Shown one piece after another: positions 5,249 through 6,315 of a stretch of 6,315 nt of DNA (positions are counted from its first letter, which is position 1; every line of letters starts with the position of its first letter). Origin of the DNA: CAYNYI01 sp964401455 (GTDB lineage Bacteria > Fibrobacterota > OXYB2-FULL-49-7 > CAYNYI01); contig CAYNYI010000135.1 in assembly GCA_964401455.1 (NCBI GenBank), positions 1-6,315 of the forward strand. The letters run 5' to 3'. The notes below the pieces were generated by a model, which made no database searches, was not told the origin of the DNA, and saw nothing but the letters and a program-made list of their open reading frames with translations. Position numbers and translations under genes: made by a program.

Positions 5249-5574
5249 GCTTCTTCTACACCTTCTATTTTTACGGCTGTGCCGTAAGCAAGGCATTCCG
5301 CAGAACCCGACATGACCATAACAGATGTAAGCTTCATACCGATGACCGCGTTTGCGCCGAGTTGCTCCGCGGCAGAGATCATGCGCTCAATAGCTTCTTC
5401 TCTGGCCTCTGCCATCATTGCCGTGTAGCTTTTTATTTCTCCGCCTGCGAGCATCCTGAAAAAAGCCATTATGTCTCTTCCGAAATGTCGCGCTCTTATT
5501 GTACTTCCTCTTACAACACCGAGGGTTTTTAGAATCTTTCCTCCTTGAGGATTATCAGTAGTTGAAAGCAGCAT
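5245..5574 (-). CDS. YbjQ/UPF0145 family protein
   Basis: This 109-residue soluble protein covers the whole YbjQ (UPF0145) domain, whose members form small oligomers and are sometimes called heavy-metal-binding without firm biochemical proof. The signature pieces are in order: LGVVRGSTIRAR (18-29), the helix with AEAREEAIERM (55-65), LGANAVIGM (72-80) and AECLAYGTAVKIE (92-104). ATG 5574 has AAAGGAG 6 nt upstream, overlapping the stop codon of the preceding DUF2089 gene. The gene's own stop overlaps the protease start by 4 nt. That tight packing argues for one transcript and coordinated amounts of the three proteins. Its function is unknown. In view of the neighbours, a role at the membrane with the protease is an inference only. 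Apart from Cys94 there are no cysteines, so no obvious metal site is visible. Confidence 0.92.
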   Translation of the reverse strand: MLLSTTDNPQGGKILKTLGVVRGSTIRARHFGRDIMAFFRMLAGGEIKSYTAMMAEAREEAIERMISAAEQLGANAVIGMKLTSVMVMSGSAECLAYGTAVKIEGVEEA

Positions 5575-5586
5575 TAGAAACTCCTT

Positions 5587-5940
5587 TTAAAATTTTTTAT
5601 ATAAAGAGCGCACCTTTTCTTCGGCGCCCGATTTTTCTTTTTCTTTTTTTCGAGCCTCTTTTTCCCCGGCGGCCCTTTCATCATCAAGCAGCTTAACCTT
5701 TTGAACCATATCACTGATACGTGCTTTCACGGTTGGATAGGACACTCCCAGTTCCCTTTCCAGATCTTTTATGCTTCCTTCGGCCTTTAAAAACAGAAAT
5801 ATGAAATCGAGTGTTTCCCGGTCAAGTGAAGAAAAAATTCCTGACCGGAAATTCCCCTCAACAGCAATTCCGCATTCGCTGCAGTACATTTTTTTTATTG
5901 TCATTTCTCCCCTGCAACCGGGGCACTTCACCTGTTTCAT
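5587..5940 (-). CDS. DUF2089 zinc-ribbon/helix-turn-helix protein
   Basis: This 117-residue protein matches the DUF2089 pattern. A zinc ribbon comes first (Cys6-x2-Cys9 ... Cys20-x2-Cys23), then a linker and SLDRETLDFIFLFLKAEGS, followed by a helix-turn-helix with DLERELGVSYPTVKARISDM (59-78). The C-terminal 35 residues are highly charged (Lys/Glu/Ala), probably a helix or coiled coil. It is likely a DNA-binding regulator, possibly of its own operon, whose promoter is covered by a palindrome. The frame is open to a TTG at 5976, but that codon lies within the -35 box, and family members begin close to the first Cys pair, so ATG 5940 is chosen. No Shine-Dalgarno is present; the expected transcription start is within a base or two of the ATG, suggesting leaderless translation. 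It is the first gene of the operon with YbjQ (12-nt gap) and the CPBP protease. Confidence 0.88.
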   Translation of the reverse strand: MKQVKCPGCRGEMTIKKMYCSECGIAVEGNFRSGIFSSLDRETLDFIFLFLKAEGSIKDLERELGVSYPTVKARISDMVQKVKLLDDERAAGEKEARKKEKEKSGAEEKVRSLYKKF

Positions 5941-5947
5941 GTTTATT

Positions 5948-5976
5948 AATTTAATATATTTTGGAATATATGTCAA
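5948..5976 (-). promoter_or_regulatory. Candidate promoter of the DUF2089-YbjQ-protease operon
   Basis: TTGACA (5976-5971, perfect) and TAAATT (5953-5948, 4 of 6) are 17 nt apart on the minus strand. Initiation about 7 nt beyond the -10 would be near 5941, directly at the DUF2089 ATG. The spacer contains another inverted repeat, ATATATT-N4-AATATAT (5954-5971). Confidence 0.5.
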
Positions 5977-5988
5977 TTAATTTAATTG
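5974..5988. repeat. 15-nt palindrome overlapping the -35 box
   Basis: CAATTAA and TTAATTG are perfect reverse complements around one T. The right-hand minus-strand arm runs into the TTGACA -35 box of the DUF2089 operon. The position suits an operator; autoregulation by the DUF2089 HTH protein is a testable guess. The AT-rich base composition raises the chance background. Confidence 0.4.
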
Positions 5989-6033
5989 TTTTGTAAATTA
6001 TTCTTATATTAAGACTCATATATTTGAAGATAT

Positions 6034-6062
6034 ATTAACAGGACTGTATTTTACATTAACAG
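6034..6062 (+). repeat. Direct repeat ATTAACAG with 21-bp period
   Basis: ATTAACAG occurs at 6034-6041 and again at 6055-6062, exactly 21 bp apart, two turns of the helix. The pair lies upstream of the TATAAT of the STAS gene, about 45 to 73 nt before its expected start, where an activator could bind. The rest of 5989-6094 is AT-rich and shows no gene. Confidence 0.35.
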
Positions 6063-6094
6063 TAATATTTCTTTCTATCCATGAGAATTTTGTG

Positions 6095-6100
6095 TATAAT
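6095..6100 (+). promoter_or_regulatory. Candidate -10 box of the STAS gene
   Basis: A perfect TATAAT lies 22 nt before the STAS start codon. The expected start near 6107 would leave a short leader including the GAGAGG ribosome site (6108-6113). The sequence 17 nt upstream (TTTCTA) is a poor -35, so activation by a bound factor or another sigma factor is possible. Confidence 0.5.
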
Positions 6101-6122
6101 ATAACATGAGAGGTATTTGAAT

Positions 6123-6315
6123 ATGAAAATCACTACAGAAGAACACGGTAGCTACTTTATGGTAATACTCGATGGTGAGCTTACTGTGCGCTCTCTGATT
6201 GAAGCTAAATCTGAAATATTAAAAGCAATTGAAGGACTCGGCCACTCAAAATTGGCGCTGTGCCTTAAAAATACAGGATATCTTGACAGTTCAGGCGTCG
6301 GTCTTATAGCTAACG
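6123..6315 (+). CDS. STAS-domain anti-sigma factor antagonist, 3' end outside window
   Basis: Only the first 64 codons are in the window; the gene continues to the right. The residues fit the first half of a SpoIIAA/RsbV-type STAS domain: a beta strand with YFMVILDGELTV (11-22), a helix with SLIEAKSEILKAIEG, a strand LALCLKNTGYL, and then DSSGVGLIAN. Asp55-Ser-Ser-Gly58 is the motif carrying the serine phosphorylated by an anti-sigma kinase in SpoIIAA relatives. Such proteins bind and neutralise an anti-sigma factor when unphosphorylated, releasing a sigma factor in a partner-switching pathway. The ATG has GAGAGG 9 nt upstream and a TATAAT promoter element, and is divergent from the DUF2089 operon. 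Whether an anti-sigma kinase follows cannot be seen. The full length is expected to be roughly 100-115 residues if it is a single-domain protein. Confidence 0.85.
   Translation, partial: MKITTEEHGSYFMVILDGELTVRSLIEAKSEILKAIEGLGHSKLALCLKNTGYLDSSGVGLIAN

Noticed and set aside
5249..5296. Longer start of the CPBP protease, 16 residues upstream
   Set aside because: The extension is very basic, lies within the YbjQ coding region, and the ATGA overlap start fits operon coupling better.
5236..5532. Plus-strand 98-codon frame opposite the YbjQ gene
   Set aside because: Antisense to a clear UPF0145 family gene and rich in Cys/His/Ser in a way typical of shadow frames.
5941..5976. TTG start for the DUF2089 gene, 12 residues longer
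   Set aside because: The TTG coincides with the consensus -35 TTGACA and lacks a ribosome site; family proteins begin just before the first Cys pair.

Overview
The window looks like an ordinary, gene-dense bacterial chromosome segment of moderate GC content (low to mid 40s by eye). Intergenic regions are short and AT-rich, Shine-Dalgarno sites are recognisable, and promoters are of sigma70 type. Nothing fixes the phylum. The RidA/chorismatase-like gene belongs to a family I associate, from memory, with Planctomycetes-Verrucomicrobia-type and other environmental bacteria, but that is not strong enough to assign a taxon. There are no RNA genes, CRISPR arrays, intact mobile elements or integrases.

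Left part (1-3186) is a metal-homeostasis cluster. It holds mntP (Mn2+ efflux, minus strand), a divergent cation diffusion facilitator with a His-rich N-terminus (plus strand), and, convergent with that, a two-gene operon read leftwards. The operon contains an ArsR/SmtB-type repressor and a large permease of the UPF0718/SO_0444 Cu/Zn-efflux type that ends in a heavy-metal-associated (HMA) domain. The repressor carries the complete alpha-5 zinc-sensing motif D-x-H-x10-H-x2-E. Its own promoter (TTGACA, 17 nt, TATATT) is followed at once by a near-palindromic 24-nt operator of the family type, so the circuit reads as zinc-induced efflux. The most unusual detail is a strong Shine-Dalgarno sequence (AAGGAGG, 8 nt from an ATG) inside the permease gene, exactly at the start of the HMA domain. 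The gene may therefore make both the fused permease and a free 68-residue metallochaperone.

Middle (3187-4347): a divergent gene with a TTG start encodes a 358-residue protein with a RidA/YjgF-like C-terminal domain and an extra N-terminal half, resembling the chorismatase superfamily; its substrate is unknown. A perfect 7-6-7 inverted repeat lies in its presumed promoter.

Right part (4358-5976): a tight minus-strand operon encodes a DUF2089 zinc-ribbon/HTH protein, a YbjQ (UPF0145) protein and a CPBP-family intramembrane protease. The last two genes overlap by 4 nt. Their promoter has a consensus TTGACA overlapped by a 15-nt palindrome and would give a leaderless or nearly leaderless mRNA. 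At the right edge a STAS-domain anti-sigma-factor antagonist begins and runs out of the window, after a 182-nt AT-rich divergent regulatory region.
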